DNA from: CBDCWO01 sp965223405
GTDB taxonomy: Bacteria > Bacteroidota > Bacteroidia > Chitinophagales > Saprospiraceae
Reading direction: 5' to 3'
DNA length: 64,000 nt
Assembly: GCA_965223405.1 (NCBI GenBank)
Contig: CBDCWO010000006.1
Location: 3,224,001 to 3,288,000 of the forward strand
The position numbers were made by a program, and so were the translations under genes. Positions 26,309-35,728 of this stretch are shown in pieces (positions within the stretch are counted from its first letter, which is position 1; every line of letters begins with the position of its first letter). The notes under the pieces are model-generated. The model did not search any database and was not told where the DNA came from. It worked only from the letters and a program-made list of their open reading frames with translations.

Positions 26309-28057
26309 TTACTTTTTGGGATTTGCATCGGTCATCGCATAAAACCTCCATTTGGTTTCATAATTTTCGCTTAAGGGATCATCAGTAAGTATCGTTCGCA
26401 CCATTTCCACTGGAATATTATTCTCTAATAAAACGGCATCGTGAAATTGTCTAAAGGTCATCTTGCCTTGGTCCACCAACTCTTTTTTTAAAGCCCAAAA
26501 CTGCAATCCTCCAATCAGATAGGCTACTTGATACAACGGGCTGTATCCCCCTTCAAAAGATCGCCTGACTTCACCTTCAGCGTTAGCCCGTTCATGATTT
26601 ACTCGCTCGACCAGGAAGTCAATACATTGCTGAGGTGACCATTTACCCAGGTGATAATTTAATGAGAAAATGATTCGAGCACACCGGTGCATGCGCCAAA
26701 AAAGCATCCCGATCCGGTCTTGCGGAGATTCAGGAAACTCCATGTCATACAAAAGCAACTCCCAGTACAAAGCCCATCCTTCAGTCCAAAATGGTGTGTG
26801 AAAAGAGCGATAATTTCGGTACCTCCGATTCATAAATTGCTGTAAATGATGGCCTGCTATTAACTCATGATGCACTGTGGCTCTAGAATAATGAGGATTG
26901 TTGCCACGCATACTCATCAGTTTATCTTCATGATCCATGGTATGGGTAGGATAGGAAATGGTAATTCTTTCTCCACCGGTAAAAAAAGGATTGACGAGCT
27001 GACGTTTAGGTGACATCATGCCCATACGCCAAACTTCATCGGCTAAAGGTGGGATAGTAAGTAGGTCGTACTTCCGAATGAACGCTACGGATTCTTCATG
27101 CAATCGGTTAATCATTTCGGGCTGCTCTCCCGGCGCGACATGGCTATTTTTAACCGCTTCCATGGCCTCCTTCCAGCGGCTTCCAAAACCCATTTCGCGA
27201 CTTGCTTTTAACATTTCACGGTCGCACCAGGCAAATTCTTGGTGTGCAATTGCGATCAATTCCTCAGGTGTGTAAGGAATCATTTCTCTGCGTAGAGAGG
27301 ATATGATTTTATCAGCTCCAATTGGATTTCCGGATATACCGCTGGCGTCAACCGGCTTTTGCGTCGAGGAGTCAATACAGGTATATATCTTTTTATGATA
27401 TTCTTCCAGGTGATTAATTAGAGCTTCATAAGGTTTAGGTGCCCACCAGGTAAACAGGGGGTCATATCCAAAATAGAATTGATAAAAATTATTGGTACTG
27501 GCTTTGGTTCCATTTAGTATACGCTGAATAAAGATTACGTCATTTCGAGGCAGTTTTTTATCTTTTAGGTTGGTTATTAATGTTTTAATCTCTAAAGTAG
27601 TTTGATGAAAGGTTTCCGCACACTTTCTGCCATCCACACGCTTTCCACGACGTTGTAGTTGAGCCAATTGATAAATGGAATGGGCAAAGGGATAAAAGTC
27701 TTGTAAACGACTGAAATTTGCGATTTCAAGTTGATATTTTTCAATCTCCAGATTAAGATTCCGTTTTAATAAGATATAATCAACTTGCCCCGCCCGACTT
27801 AAATTTGCGAATTTTACTTGTTTTAATTTATCTAAATAGGTTTGACTAAGTCGTTCAAACCGCTTAGAAGTTTCAGGTGCGGCCTGGGCGATATATAATC
27901 TCCCTAAAGCATCCTTATCAGCTTGATGTTGAATGAGTAATGGGGCAATTTCGCTTGTGGTTAGATTTGGGTCAAAATTTCGATTTTGAGCCATAATCAG
28001 ACCTCCTGATATCCATAGCCCTAACATTGAAATTAGACATAACTTTTTAATGAGCAT
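26309..28057 (-). CDS. DUF885 family metallopeptidase-like protein, exported
   Basis: A 582-residue protein with a signal peptide (LCLISMLGLWISGGLIMAQ). It has the DUF885 hallmark HHELIAGHHLQQFMNRRY near residue 395 and FHTPFWTEGWALYWELL shortly after. Together they supply His/Glu ligands as in gluzincin-like carboxypeptidases. C-terminal blocks EGGYSPLYQVAYLIGGLQ and FRQFHDAVLLENNIPVEMV also fit the family. DUF885 proteins are thought to be periplasmic peptidases, but no substrate is established. The gene stands alone, its end just after the palindrome cluster. Confidence 0.9.
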   Translation of the reverse strand: MLIKKLCLISMLGLWISGGLIMAQNRNFDPNLTTSEIAPLLIQHQADKDALGRLYIAQAAPETSKRFERLSQTYLDKLKQVKFANLSRAGQVDYILLKRNLNLEIEKYQLEIANFSRLQDFYPFAHSIYQLAQLQRRGKRVDGRKCAETFHQTTLEIKTLITNLKDKKLPRNDVIFIQRILNGTKASTNNFYQFYFGYDPLFTWWAPKPYEALINHLEEYHKKIYTCIDSSTQKPVDASGISGNPIGADKIISSLRREMIPYTPEELIAIAHQEFAWCDREMLKASREMGFGSRWKEAMEAVKNSHVAPGEQPEMINRLHEESVAFIRKYDLLTIPPLADEVWRMGMMSPKRQLVNPFFTGGERITISYPTHTMDHEDKLMSMRGNNPHYSRATVHHELIAGHHLQQFMNRRYRNYRSFHTPFWTEGWALYWELLLYDMEFPESPQDRIGMLFWRMHRCARIIFSLNYHLGKWSPQQCIDFLVERVNHERANAEGEVRRSFEGGYSPLYQVAYLIGGLQFWALKKELVDQGKMTFRQFHDAVLLENNIPVEMVRTILTDDPLSENYETKWRFYAMTDANPKK

Positions 28058-28349
28058 GTGCTTGGGTTATAATGTAGCATAAATTCGGGTTGAAAGGGAC
28101 GACCATAGCCAAAGGTCCATTCATATCGTGCCTGGACCGATTTCGGATTTCACTTAAACCCTATTAAAAATAAGATATTAAAACGAGTGATATTAATCAA
28201 CTGAGTAAATAATTCTAAATAGTGTAATAAATGTAAGTGATTCTATATATTGAATTTGATTTAACAATGAAAGTATTTGAATCTCTACATATAGACCGGA
28301 TAGTTCATTTACAACTTCATTATTGCTTTAGCTATTTAATCATCATCCT
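28058..28349. other. Divergent intergenic region
   Basis: A 292-bp AT-rich region between the DUF885 gene and the DUF2007 gene, with promoters for both expected. Many near-matches to TAnnTTTG occur by composition and none stands out. Confidence 0.35.
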
Positions 28350-28568
28350 ATGAGTGAACAAGATTGGGTTAAGATATTTGAATCTAAAGAAGTTTATCAA
28401 GCAGAAATTATTAAACAAAAGCTCGTCGATAACGGTATCGAGGCGGTGGTCCTGAATAAACATGAATCTGCATTTGACATTACCGGAGAAGCTGAGGTCC
28501 ATGTGCCCGCAAGCTTAGTGGAAAGTGCGCTTGAATTGATCAATACGGACGAAGAATGGGAAGATTAA
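28350..28568 (+). CDS. DUF2007 domain protein
   Basis: A 72-residue protein consisting of one DUF2007 (putative signal-transducing) domain: WVKIFESKEVYQAEIIKQKL, then NGIEAVVLNKHESAF, VHVPASLVESALELI and the acidic end DEEWED. Members are small ferredoxin-like folds of unknown function found widely in Bacteroidota. It overlaps the next gene by 13 bp, so the two are translationally linked. Confidence 0.88.
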   Translation: MSEQDWVKIFESKEVYQAEIIKQKLVDNGIEAVVLNKHESAFDITGEAEVHVPASLVESALELINTDEEWED

Positions 28569-28912
28569 TACAAAATGACTCACTTTCTCGGGAATGGACT
28601 TCTGAACAATGTTTTATTGGAGAAATAGTTAATCAATCGCAATTTCCTTCAATATCCATAGCCCAAGCATTGGTAAAGCCTGGAGTTACTACACAAAATC
28701 ATCAAATTAGAAATACGCTGGAAGTATATTATATATTGAAAGGAACCGCTGAAATTTATGATCAGGACTCAAAATATAACCTAAAGAGCGGTGACGCTTA
28801 CATTTGGCTTCCTGGTGAAAGTCAGCAAATCTGCAATACTGGGCAAGAGGACTTGGTATTTTTATGTATATGTACTCCTCGATTTGAACCCAAAAATTAC
28901 CAAGCCTTGTAA
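28556..28912 (+). CDS. Single-domain cupin protein
   Basis: A 118-residue cupin_2 protein. The metal-site motif 1 region VKPGVTTQNHQIRNTLEVYY and motif 2 (GDAYIWLPGESQQICN) are visible, ending in FLCICTPRFEPKNY. The latter is typical of a conserved cupin subfamily of unknown enzymatic role. It overlaps the DUF2007 gene and ends 10 bp before the mannose-1-phosphate guanylyltransferase. It is not the C-terminal isomerase domain of type II ManC enzymes, which has a different signature. It may be a sugar-binding or isomerase-like protein. Confidence 0.82.
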   Translation: MGRLIQNDSLSREWTSEQCFIGEIVNQSQFPSISIAQALVKPGVTTQNHQIRNTLEVYYILKGTAEIYDQDSKYNLKSGDAYIWLPGESQQICNTGQEDLVFLCICTPRFEPKNYQAL

Positions 28913-28922
28913 AACGAACAAT

Positions 28923-29996
28923 ATGAATTATGTATTAATTATGGCCGGAGGGGTAGGATCAAGATTTTGGCCGGCAAGCAGAGAATCACGCCCCAAGCAA
29001 TTTTTAGATATTCTGGGTACAGGTAAGTCTCTCCTTCGTTCAACTTTTGAACGATTTTTGCCGATATGTCCGGTTGAAAATATCTTTATATTAACTCATG
29101 AAAAGTATACCGATCTGGTCCTTGAGCATTTACCAGAAATAGACTCAAATCAGATTATTCGGGAACCCTCACGCAACAACACCGCACCATGTATTGCCTA
29201 TGCTGCTTTCAAGGTTCATCAATTGGATCAGTCCGCCAACTTAATCGTTAGCCCGGCAGATCATTTAATCTTACAAGAGTCGAAATTCCACGAGGTGCTA
29301 CAGTTAGGGTTATCTTTTACCGCAGAAAACCCTTCTATTGTCACTTTAGGTATTACGCCACATCGACCGGATACCGGCTATGGCTACATTCAATGGAATC
29401 AGAAAGTCGAAGCCCAAGTTTTTCCAGTGATCCAATTTATGGAAAAGCCAGATCTGCATACTGCTCGTAAGTATCTGGATTCAGGGGATTATGTTTGGAA
29501 TAGTGGTTTATTTATGTTTTCAACTCAAACCATAGTACAATCATTTCGGACATTGGCACCTGAAATTTTTAACTTGTTAAGTCCTGAAAAGATTAGGTAT
29601 CACTCCGCATTTGAAGATGAGGACGTGAAACGGTATTATCCGCAAACACCTAAAATCTCGGTTGACTACGCGATCATGGAAAAAGCCGATAATATCTATA
29701 CCATTCCTGCCGATTTCGGATGGTCTGACCTGGGTACCTGGAAGTCCCTTTTTGAGGAAGGGAAAAAAGATCAAAACAAAAATTCAATTTCAGTTAGCAG
29801 TAAGGCCGTATTGGAAAATTCAGAAAATAATCTCATTCGGATTCCGGAACAGAAATTGGCCGTGATCAGGGGGTTGCAAGATTATTTGATTATTGACGAA
29901 GGGGATGTGCTACTCGTATATCCCAAATCTCAAGAACAAGAAATTAAAAAACTAACTCAAGAGATCAGGCAGAAATATGGAGAGGAGTATTTGTAG
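28923..29996 (+). CDS. Mannose-1-phosphate guanylyltransferase
   Basis: This makes GDP-mannose from mannose-1-phosphate and GTP, the precursor of GDP-fucose and mannose-containing surface glycans. The 357-residue protein has the nucleotidyltransferase signature MAGGVGSRFWPASRESRPKQ at the very N-terminus, SPADHLI, FMEKPD, YVWNSGLFMF and SVDYAIMEK, followed by a left-handed beta-helix remnant. It lacks the C-terminal cupin isomerase domain, so it is the monofunctional type. The ATG at 28923 is used because the catalytic motif starts just after it; the frame extends upstream inside the cupin gene. Confidence 0.95.
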   Translation: MNYVLIMAGGVGSRFWPASRESRPKQFLDILGTGKSLLRSTFERFLPICPVENIFILTHEKYTDLVLEHLPEIDSNQIIREPSRNNTAPCIAYAAFKVHQLDQSANLIVSPADHLILQESKFHEVLQLGLSFTAENPSIVTLGITPHRPDTGYGYIQWNQKVEAQVFPVIQFMEKPDLHTARKYLDSGDYVWNSGLFMFSTQTIVQSFRTLAPEIFNLLSPEKIRYHSAFEDEDVKRYYPQTPKISVDYAIMEKADNIYTIPADFGWSDLGTWKSLFEEGKKDQNKNSISVSSKAVLENSENNLIRIPEQKLAVIRGLQDYLIIDEGDVLLVYPKSQEQEIKKLTQEIRQKYGEEYL

Positions 29997-30036
29997 GATG
30001 GTTCCTTCTCCCTTCATAATTCTCTATTTATAGTAT

Positions 30037-31353
30037 TTATCCTTTATAAAACATCCATTTAGCCAATTCTTTGAAAGTTGCTTTCTTTCCATACATTAAA
30101 ATCCCCACCCGGTAGATACGCCCGGCTAGCCAAATACAAAAACCAGCACACCCATACAACAGGACCAGAGAAAGTACAATTTGCCAAGTTGGAGGATCGA
30201 AAGCCAACCTTGCTGGCATGACGATAGGTGAAAAGAAAGGAAATATGGATGCCCAAAATGCCAATGAACTGTTTGGGGATCTCAGGATGCTCATAGCTAT
30301 ATAAAGCGATAGAATCACCGGAAGGGTAATGGGCAAGGTGAGCGTTTGTCCTTCCTGCATATCGTCACCCATGGCACTACCTACTGCGGCAAACAGAGCA
30401 GAAAATAGCAGATAACCACCTAAAAAATATAATATTAAAACCGGGAGAATCATACCCCAATTTTGATTGGATACTTCGTTGATTACTCCCATTACATTAA
30501 TTTCATTGGACATTTCCTGTACCATTTCCGCATTACCTGTATTTATCATATTGGGGTCCATTGGGATGAACATGGTGCCAATCATGGAGACCAGTGGAAT
30601 CAAAATGGACCAAATGGCTATTTGAGTAAGTCCCACCCCTCCAATGCCCAGGATTTTACCGGCCATCAACTCAAAAGGTTTTACTGATGAGATAATCAAT
30701 TCATTGATTCGATTCACTTTTTCTTCGAAGACTCCCCGCATGACAAAAGTGCCATAAAAGAAGGTAATAAAAAACATGATCATACCCATTAAATAACCAA
30801 TTCCTGCACCTATAAAACTACTGTAATTCCCTTTGTCTTCCACACCTTCACTAATGGGTTCAGGATCTATTCTGATCCGGGTATTCAAGTAATCCATTTG
30901 ATCTTGATCGATTCCCATTTCCGCCATTTTAAAGTCTCTGACTTTACTACGGATGATACTTTTTATGTCTTCTTCGATGGTTAGCGGCAGTTGATCATCA
31001 GCGTAGAACATGGAGGTTATGGTTTTGGTTTTGACATTGTCAATAACCGGGACAACAAGAATTCCAGAATATTCTCCCGCTACAGTCTCCTTTTTAAGTT
31101 CTTCCAGACTAGCATCCGGAAATTGGAAATATATATTATCGCGATCTGCTATAACTCCATCAAAAAGGTTGCTCTTGTCAAGTACGGCAATAGTTTTGGT
31201 TTCATCACCTTCATAAGCAAAAATCAAAGCTACAATAGCAAAGAATAGCAAAAAAAGAAATGGTGTGAGTAAAGTGAGTAAGATGAAGGACTTTTTCTTT
31301 ACTCTTGACAAGTATTCCCTTTTGACAATTAACCAAATTTTATTGAAATTCAT
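30037..31353 (-). CDS. ABC-2 type transporter permease (NatB-like)
   Basis: A 438-residue membrane protein. An N-terminal helix (SFILLTLLTPFLFLLFFAIV) is followed by a periplasmic domain of about 150 residues, then five or six helices. The central segment RGVFEEKVNRINELIISSVK and the following FELMAGKILGIGGVGLTQI are typical of the NatB/YhaP family of sodium or drug efflux permeases. It follows its ATPase gene by 2 bp on the same strand, forming a two-gene exporter operon. The substrate is unknown. Confidence 0.92.
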   Translation of the reverse strand: MNFNKIWLIVKREYLSRVKKKSFILLTLLTPFLFLLFFAIVALIFAYEGDETKTIAVLDKSNLFDGVIADRDNIYFQFPDASLEELKKETVAGEYSGILVVPVIDNVKTKTITSMFYADDQLPLTIEEDIKSIIRSKVRDFKMAEMGIDQDQMDYLNTRIRIDPEPISEGVEDKGNYSSFIGAGIGYLMGMIMFFITFFYGTFVMRGVFEEKVNRINELIISSVKPFELMAGKILGIGGVGLTQIAIWSILIPLVSMIGTMFIPMDPNMINTGNAEMVQEMSNEINVMGVINEVSNQNWGMILPVLILYFLGGYLLFSALFAAVGSAMGDDMQEGQTLTLPITLPVILSLYIAMSILRSPNSSLAFWASIFPFFSPIVMPARLAFDPPTWQIVLSLVLLYGCAGFCIWLAGRIYRVGILMYGKKATFKELAKWMFYKG

Positions 31354-31355
31354 AG

Positions 31356-32270
31356 TTACGAGTTGACTTGTTGGTTGGATAAAGCAACTTGATCGATAAA
31401 TATTTCATTGACCGAAGGATAGATCTCCTGGAACAGTTTAATATGGATGCCTGTATGTACTATTTCCTGAAGCAATTGATCTGAATTTTGCTCGTCATTC
31501 AATTGAAATCGAATGCTTTGTTGGTTTTGTTCCAAAATAGTATAACCGGAAAGAATCGACTCGGGAAATGTCCCGGAAAATTCAACTTCAAAAATGTTTT
31601 TCTTATATTTTTCGCGAATCTCTTTAGTGTTACCTTCCAGAATATTGGTTCCGCGGTTGATCAAGACGATATATTCACATATTTCCTCGACTTGCTCCAT
31701 GCGATGAGTGGAGAAAATGACGCTGGTCCCCATATTCTGCAGCCGGTAAATTTCGTCTTTAATCAGATTGGTATTTATAGGATCCAGTCCGGAAAATGGT
31801 TCGTCCAATATTAATATTTTAGGTTCATGAATTACGGTTGCAATGAATTGAATTTTTTGTTGCATACCTTTTGACAGTTCTTCGATCTTTTTGCCCCACC
31901 AATCGGCTATTTTGAATCTGTCGAGCCAATCCTGTAATTTTTGTTTGGCTACTTTAGGATTTAACCCTCTTAATTGAGCCAGATACATCAATTGGTCACC
32001 GACCTTCATTTTTTTATATAATCCCCGCTCTTCGGGCATATATCCAATTAGACGCACCGTGCCGTCAGCAGTCTGGTTATCCTTGATCAGGATTTTACCC
32101 GAATCGGGTTGGGTAATCCCGGTAATCATACGGATGATGGTCGTTTTTCCGGCACCATTTGGACCTAATAGTCCAAAAATGGATCCTTCCGGCATTACAA
32201 ATGAAACCTTATCCACTGCTTTAAAAGGACCAAATGATTTACTAACTTGATCAAGTTCTAATACGTGCAT
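31356..32270 (-). CDS. ABC transporter ATP-binding protein (NatA-like)
   Basis: A 304-residue ATPase with Walker A LLGPNGAGKTTIIRM, Q-loop near GYMPEERGLYKKM, signature EELSKGMQQKIQF, Walker B ILILDEPFSGLDP and switch His in STHRMEQVEE. The C-terminal DUF4162-like domain (residues 210-300) is typical of the NatA branch. It energises the downstream permease. Its promoter lies in the region that also contains the 50-bp repeat array. Confidence 0.95.
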   Translation of the reverse strand: MHVLELDQVSKSFGPFKAVDKVSFVMPEGSIFGLLGPNGAGKTTIIRMITGITQPDSGKILIKDNQTADGTVRLIGYMPEERGLYKKMKVGDQLMYLAQLRGLNPKVAKQKLQDWLDRFKIADWWGKKIEELSKGMQQKIQFIATVIHEPKILILDEPFSGLDPINTNLIKDEIYRLQNMGTSVIFSTHRMEQVEEICEYIVLINRGTNILEGNTKEIREKYKKNIFEVEFSGTFPESILSGYTILEQNQQSIRFQLNDEQNSDQLLQEIVHTGIHIKLFQEIYPSVNEIFIDQVALSNQQVNS

Positions 32271-32380
32271 GCGCCTTGTTCTTAGTTGCTATTCTCGAAT
32301 GGAGTCAATGATGGACAAAGATAAAAAACCATTTGGCAATTCATTTGAAAACTGTCTTTGCCAAATCCGGAGAAATAGGC

Positions 32381-33345
32381 CACTTTACAATTTACCATTT
32401 ACTAATTACCACTAATTACCAATTACAATTTGAAGATTATGATTCAGCACTTTACAATTTACCAATTACCAATTACAATTTGAAGATTATGATTCAGCAC
32501 TTTACAATTTACCAATTAGCAATTACAATTTGAAGATTATGATTCAGCACTTTACAATTTACCAATTAGCAATTACAATTTGAAGAATATGATTCAGCAC
32601 TTTACAATTTACCTATTACCAATTACAATTTGAAGGTTATGATTCAGCACTTTACAATTTACCAATTAGCAATTACAATTTGAAGAATATGATTCAGCAC
32701 TTTACAATTTACCTATTACCAATTACAATTTGAAGATTATGATTTAGCACTTTACAATTTACCAATTAGCAATTACAATTTGAAGATTATGATTCAGCAC
32801 TTTACAATTTACCAATTACCAATTACAATTTGATTTATGATTCAGCACTGATTCAGCATACAATTTACCAATTAGCAATTACAATTTGAAGATTATGATT
32901 CAGCACTTTAGAATTTACCAATTAGCAATTACAATTTGAAGATTATGATTCAGCACTTTACAATTTACCAATTAGCAATTACAATTTGAAGATTATGATT
33001 CAGCACTTTACAATTTACCAATTAGCAATTACAATTTGAAGGTTATGATTCAGCACTTTACAATTTACCAATTAGCAATTACAATTTGAAGATTATGATT
33101 CAGCACTTTACAATTTACCAATTACCAATTACAATTTGAAGGTTATGATTCAGTACTTTACAATTTACCAATTACCAATTACAATTTGATTTATGATTCA
33201 GCACTTTACAATTTACCAATTAGCAATTACAATTTGAAGATTATGATTCAGCACTTTACAATTTACCAATTAGCAATTACAATTTGAAGATTATGATTCA
33301 GCACTTTACAATTTACCAATTACCAATTACAAATTTTACCAATTC
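32381..33345. repeat. Tandem array of about eighteen 50-bp repeats
   Basis: Eighteen successive units begin at 32432, 32482, 32532 and so on to 33286, almost always exactly 50 bp apart. A partial unit precedes them from 32381. The unit starts GAAGATTATGATTCAGCACT and continues TTACAATTTACCAATTAGC then AATTACAATTT. Variants recur at fixed places: GATTAT, GAATAT or GGTTAT near the start; ACCAATTAGC, ACCAATTACC or ACCTATTACC in the middle. Two units (32832 and 33188) carry a short deletion, and the first of these also has an internal duplication. There are no unique spacers. The period is not a multiple of three, so it is not coding. It sits between two divergent genes. Confidence 0.95.
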
Positions 33346-33419
33346 CAAATATTCATAACTTAGAGTTTCGTATCTTTAATTTACTACTGGCTGGATTTGA
33401 TCCGCCGTAATTAATTGAG

Positions 33420-34391
33420 ATGCTTGATCATAACCAAGGAAAGTCTGCTAATTTGGAATGGATTGTAATCATCAATCCTATTGCCGGACGTGGTAAATCA
33501 TTAAAAGCGTGGAGAAAGCTTGAACCTCTTTTTTACGACCTGGATATAGGGCAGCGCGCTTATTTTTCTGAAAGCATTGAACATTTAATTGAAGTCATAA
33601 AGGACGAGTGGCAATCAGGAAAGCGAAATTTTTTGTTATTAGGAGGAGACGGTACCCACCATCATGCTATCAATGCGCTAATAAATGTTGCAGGTAGCGA
33701 ACCCTATTATTATGCAATCTACCCTTGCGGGACAGGCAATGATTGGGCAAAAATGATGAATATACCTAAAAATCCGGCTGTTTTTGCCTCCCATTTACAG
33801 TCACCTAAAATTGCTCATCAGGCCGCCGTAAAAGTAACGTTAAGTCCCCAAGAGCAGGATCGATTTAGTGTTAACGTAACAGGATCAGGGTACGATTCTA
33901 CCGTTGTCAAATGGGTAAACCAATCGATCTACAAGAAGTATTTGCGCAGATGGACTTATATGTACCATGGAATAAAGGGTATCTTCAAACACCGACCGAC
34001 ATTTAAGTGCATTTCGATTGATGAACAAGACTATCCTTTAAAAAAGATTTGGACTTGCCTAACCGGTATAAACCGAAAAGCCGGAGGTGGATTGATATTC
34101 ATACCACATGCCGGGACAGAATCTGAAAAATTATGTATAACGATTATCGAAAATCTTTCAACCTGGAAAATATTAGCCAACATTCACCGGTTTTATCAGG
34201 GTTCTATCAATAAGCTAAAAGGCGTTAACTGCGTTACAGGACATCTGCTGCGAATTTGGACTCCTGATCAACAACCCTTTGGAATTCAATTGGATGGCGA
34301 ATATCTGGAGGTAGGCGAGGTGTCTTTTACGTTACATCCTCGGGCCTACCAATCGGTTGATTTTAGCAAACCTGGTGTTGAATTCCAATAA
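33420..34391 (+). CDS. Diacylglycerol/lipid kinase family protein (YegS-like)
   Basis: A 323-residue cytoplasmic lipid kinase of the DAGK catalytic family. It has IINPIAGRGKSLKAW near the N-terminus, the nucleotide-binding LLLGGDGTHHHAINALI and the CGTGNDWAKMM segment. A C-terminal beta-rich half contains IKGIFKHRPTF and GIQLDGEYLEVGEV. Such enzymes phosphorylate diacylglycerol, ceramide or related lipids; many members have unknown substrates. Its upstream region is the 50-bp repeat array, ending about 75 bp before the start codon. Confidence 0.92.
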   Translation: MLDHNQGKSANLEWIVIINPIAGRGKSLKAWRKLEPLFYDLDIGQRAYFSESIEHLIEVIKDEWQSGKRNFLLLGGDGTHHHAINALINVAGSEPYYYAIYPCGTGNDWAKMMNIPKNPAVFASHLQSPKIAHQAAVKVTLSPQEQDRFSVNVTGSGYDSTVVKWVNQSIYKKYLRRWTYMYHGIKGIFKHRPTFKCISIDEQDYPLKKIWTCLTGINRKAGGGLIFIPHAGTESEKLCITIIENLSTWKILANIHRFYQGSINKLKGVNCVTGHLLRIWTPDQQPFGIQLDGEYLEVGEVSFTLHPRAYQSVDFSKPGVEFQ

Positions 34392-34504
34392 AAACAAGAC
34401 TTTTTCCTATATGTTTCGTCTAAAAGATGAACTTAATTTATTTTTACTATTGGAAACTTATCTTGGTATATTATAGTAATAATAGGTAGTAAAAGCAGAT
34501 AATC

Positions 34505-35194
34505 ATGAAAACAAAAATAGTAACCTTAATTGCAGTAATGTTATTTCTTGGGTTTAAAAGTAACTCACAAGAAGTCATGGAAGCCGAAAAAGTGATGAGT
34601 AAAGGATTACAATCGGCTGTTATAATCGATCTATATGATGTTACCTCCAGGCAAGTGGAGTCCTGGTGGCGAACTTATGTCCGAAATTATACTCGCAAAA
34701 TTAAGAAAGACCGAAAAACCGATGAATGGTTTGGAGAGTCGGTATCTATTCCGGATGCGGATGGAGCAGTGGACCTATATACCAGAATTGAAAGTGCCGG
34801 TAAATATGTGACTGTTGCCACCTGGGTTGATAGAGATTCTACTTTTATTAACTCTAGTGATTTTCCGGATACTTACGCAGCAGCTGAGCAATTTATGGCT
34901 GACTTTGCTCATATGGTAGAAGTTGAAAAAATAGAGTTGGAGTTAAAAGAAGATGAAGGAGATTTGAAAAAGTTGGAAAGTGAACTGAAAAGACTACAAT
35001 CCAAAAATGAAAGCTACCATCGGGATATAGAAAATGCAAAAGATAGAATTAAAAAAGCTGAGGATAATATTGAGAAGAATCTGATAGAACAAGAAAATAT
35101 GCAACAGAAGATTGATGATCAAATGCAGGAGGTGGAGAAGGTTCGACTTAAATTGAACGATGCAAAAAATAAGAAGAAATCCAAAAGGAGCTGA
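34505..35194 (+). CDS. Exported coiled-coil protein of unknown function
   Basis: A 229-residue protein. Signal peptide KTKIVTLIAVMLFLGFKSNSQ is followed by a compact domain of about 120 residues with SWWRTYVRNYTRKIKKDRKT and YTRIESAGKYVTVATWVD. A long coiled coil from about residue 140 to the end is rich in Glu, Lys and Asn and ends KNKKKSKRS. Probably periplasmic. I have seen similar domain-plus-coiled-coil proteins in Saprospiria but do not know a function. It is monocistronic. Confidence 0.7.
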   Translation: MKTKIVTLIAVMLFLGFKSNSQEVMEAEKVMSKGLQSAVIIDLYDVTSRQVESWWRTYVRNYTRKIKKDRKTDEWFGESVSIPDADGAVDLYTRIESAGKYVTVATWVDRDSTFINSSDFPDTYAAAEQFMADFAHMVEVEKIELELKEDEGDLKKLESELKRLQSKNESYHRDIENAKDRIKKAEDNIEKNLIEQENMQQKIDDQMQEVEKVRLKLNDAKNKKKSKRS

Positions 35195-35728
35195 TCTTAA
35201 ACCTAATTACTTAGATCACCGTATTTTTTTCATAGTTAGGACCTGGGAAAGGTTTAAACAATAGTTAATATCCTGCATTTATTTAGTTCTTAACACACTT
35301 TTATAGCTAGTTGTAGTACCAAACTATAAGATTCTACATTTCCCATATATGTGTGAGTTACGATGCCGGAATATGACTGGTTTTTGATCCCTATTGGTTT
35401 GAAGATTCCGACGTTGTCAAGCATCCTATCACACAAAAAAATATATAAACATTTTTTGTATATAATCAGAGGATTAGCGATCATCTGGATACGCTAATAT
35501 CTTATAGATTTTGGATAATGTTAATTGATTCATAATGAGTCGTTTTGTTAAATTATCATTTTGAATAATCAATTCAACAGTTGGTTTTTCCACATGATTT
35601 TTCCTGTTTTCCACATAATAATCACATGTTTGGGATTTTTTTGCACAAATCAATGTTAGTTTGTCAAGAACAATTATTAAATTATTTTAATATAATCAGT
35701 TAGATTTGACGCTCCAAAACATAATTGC
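35195..35728. other. 534-bp gap upstream of dnaB
   Basis: AT-rich, with no convincing gene. It should hold the dnaB promoter. Short stretches of direct repetition such as CACATGATTTTTCC and CCACATAATAATCACATG occur near 35590-35630 but do not form DnaA boxes (no TTATCCACA match), so no origin is claimed. Confidence 0.4.

Noticed and set aside
28556..29996. Split bifunctional mannose-6-phosphate isomerase/GMP
   Set aside because: The cupin is upstream and has the signature of another cupin subfamily, ending FLCICTPRF, not the ManC isomerase domain.
32381..33345. Possible CRISPR array
   Set aside because: The repeats are contiguous at a 50-bp period with no unique spacers, and no cas genes are near.
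35195..35728. Replication origin upstream of dnaB
   Set aside because: No DnaA-box cluster and no dnaA, dnaN or other origin-associated gene.
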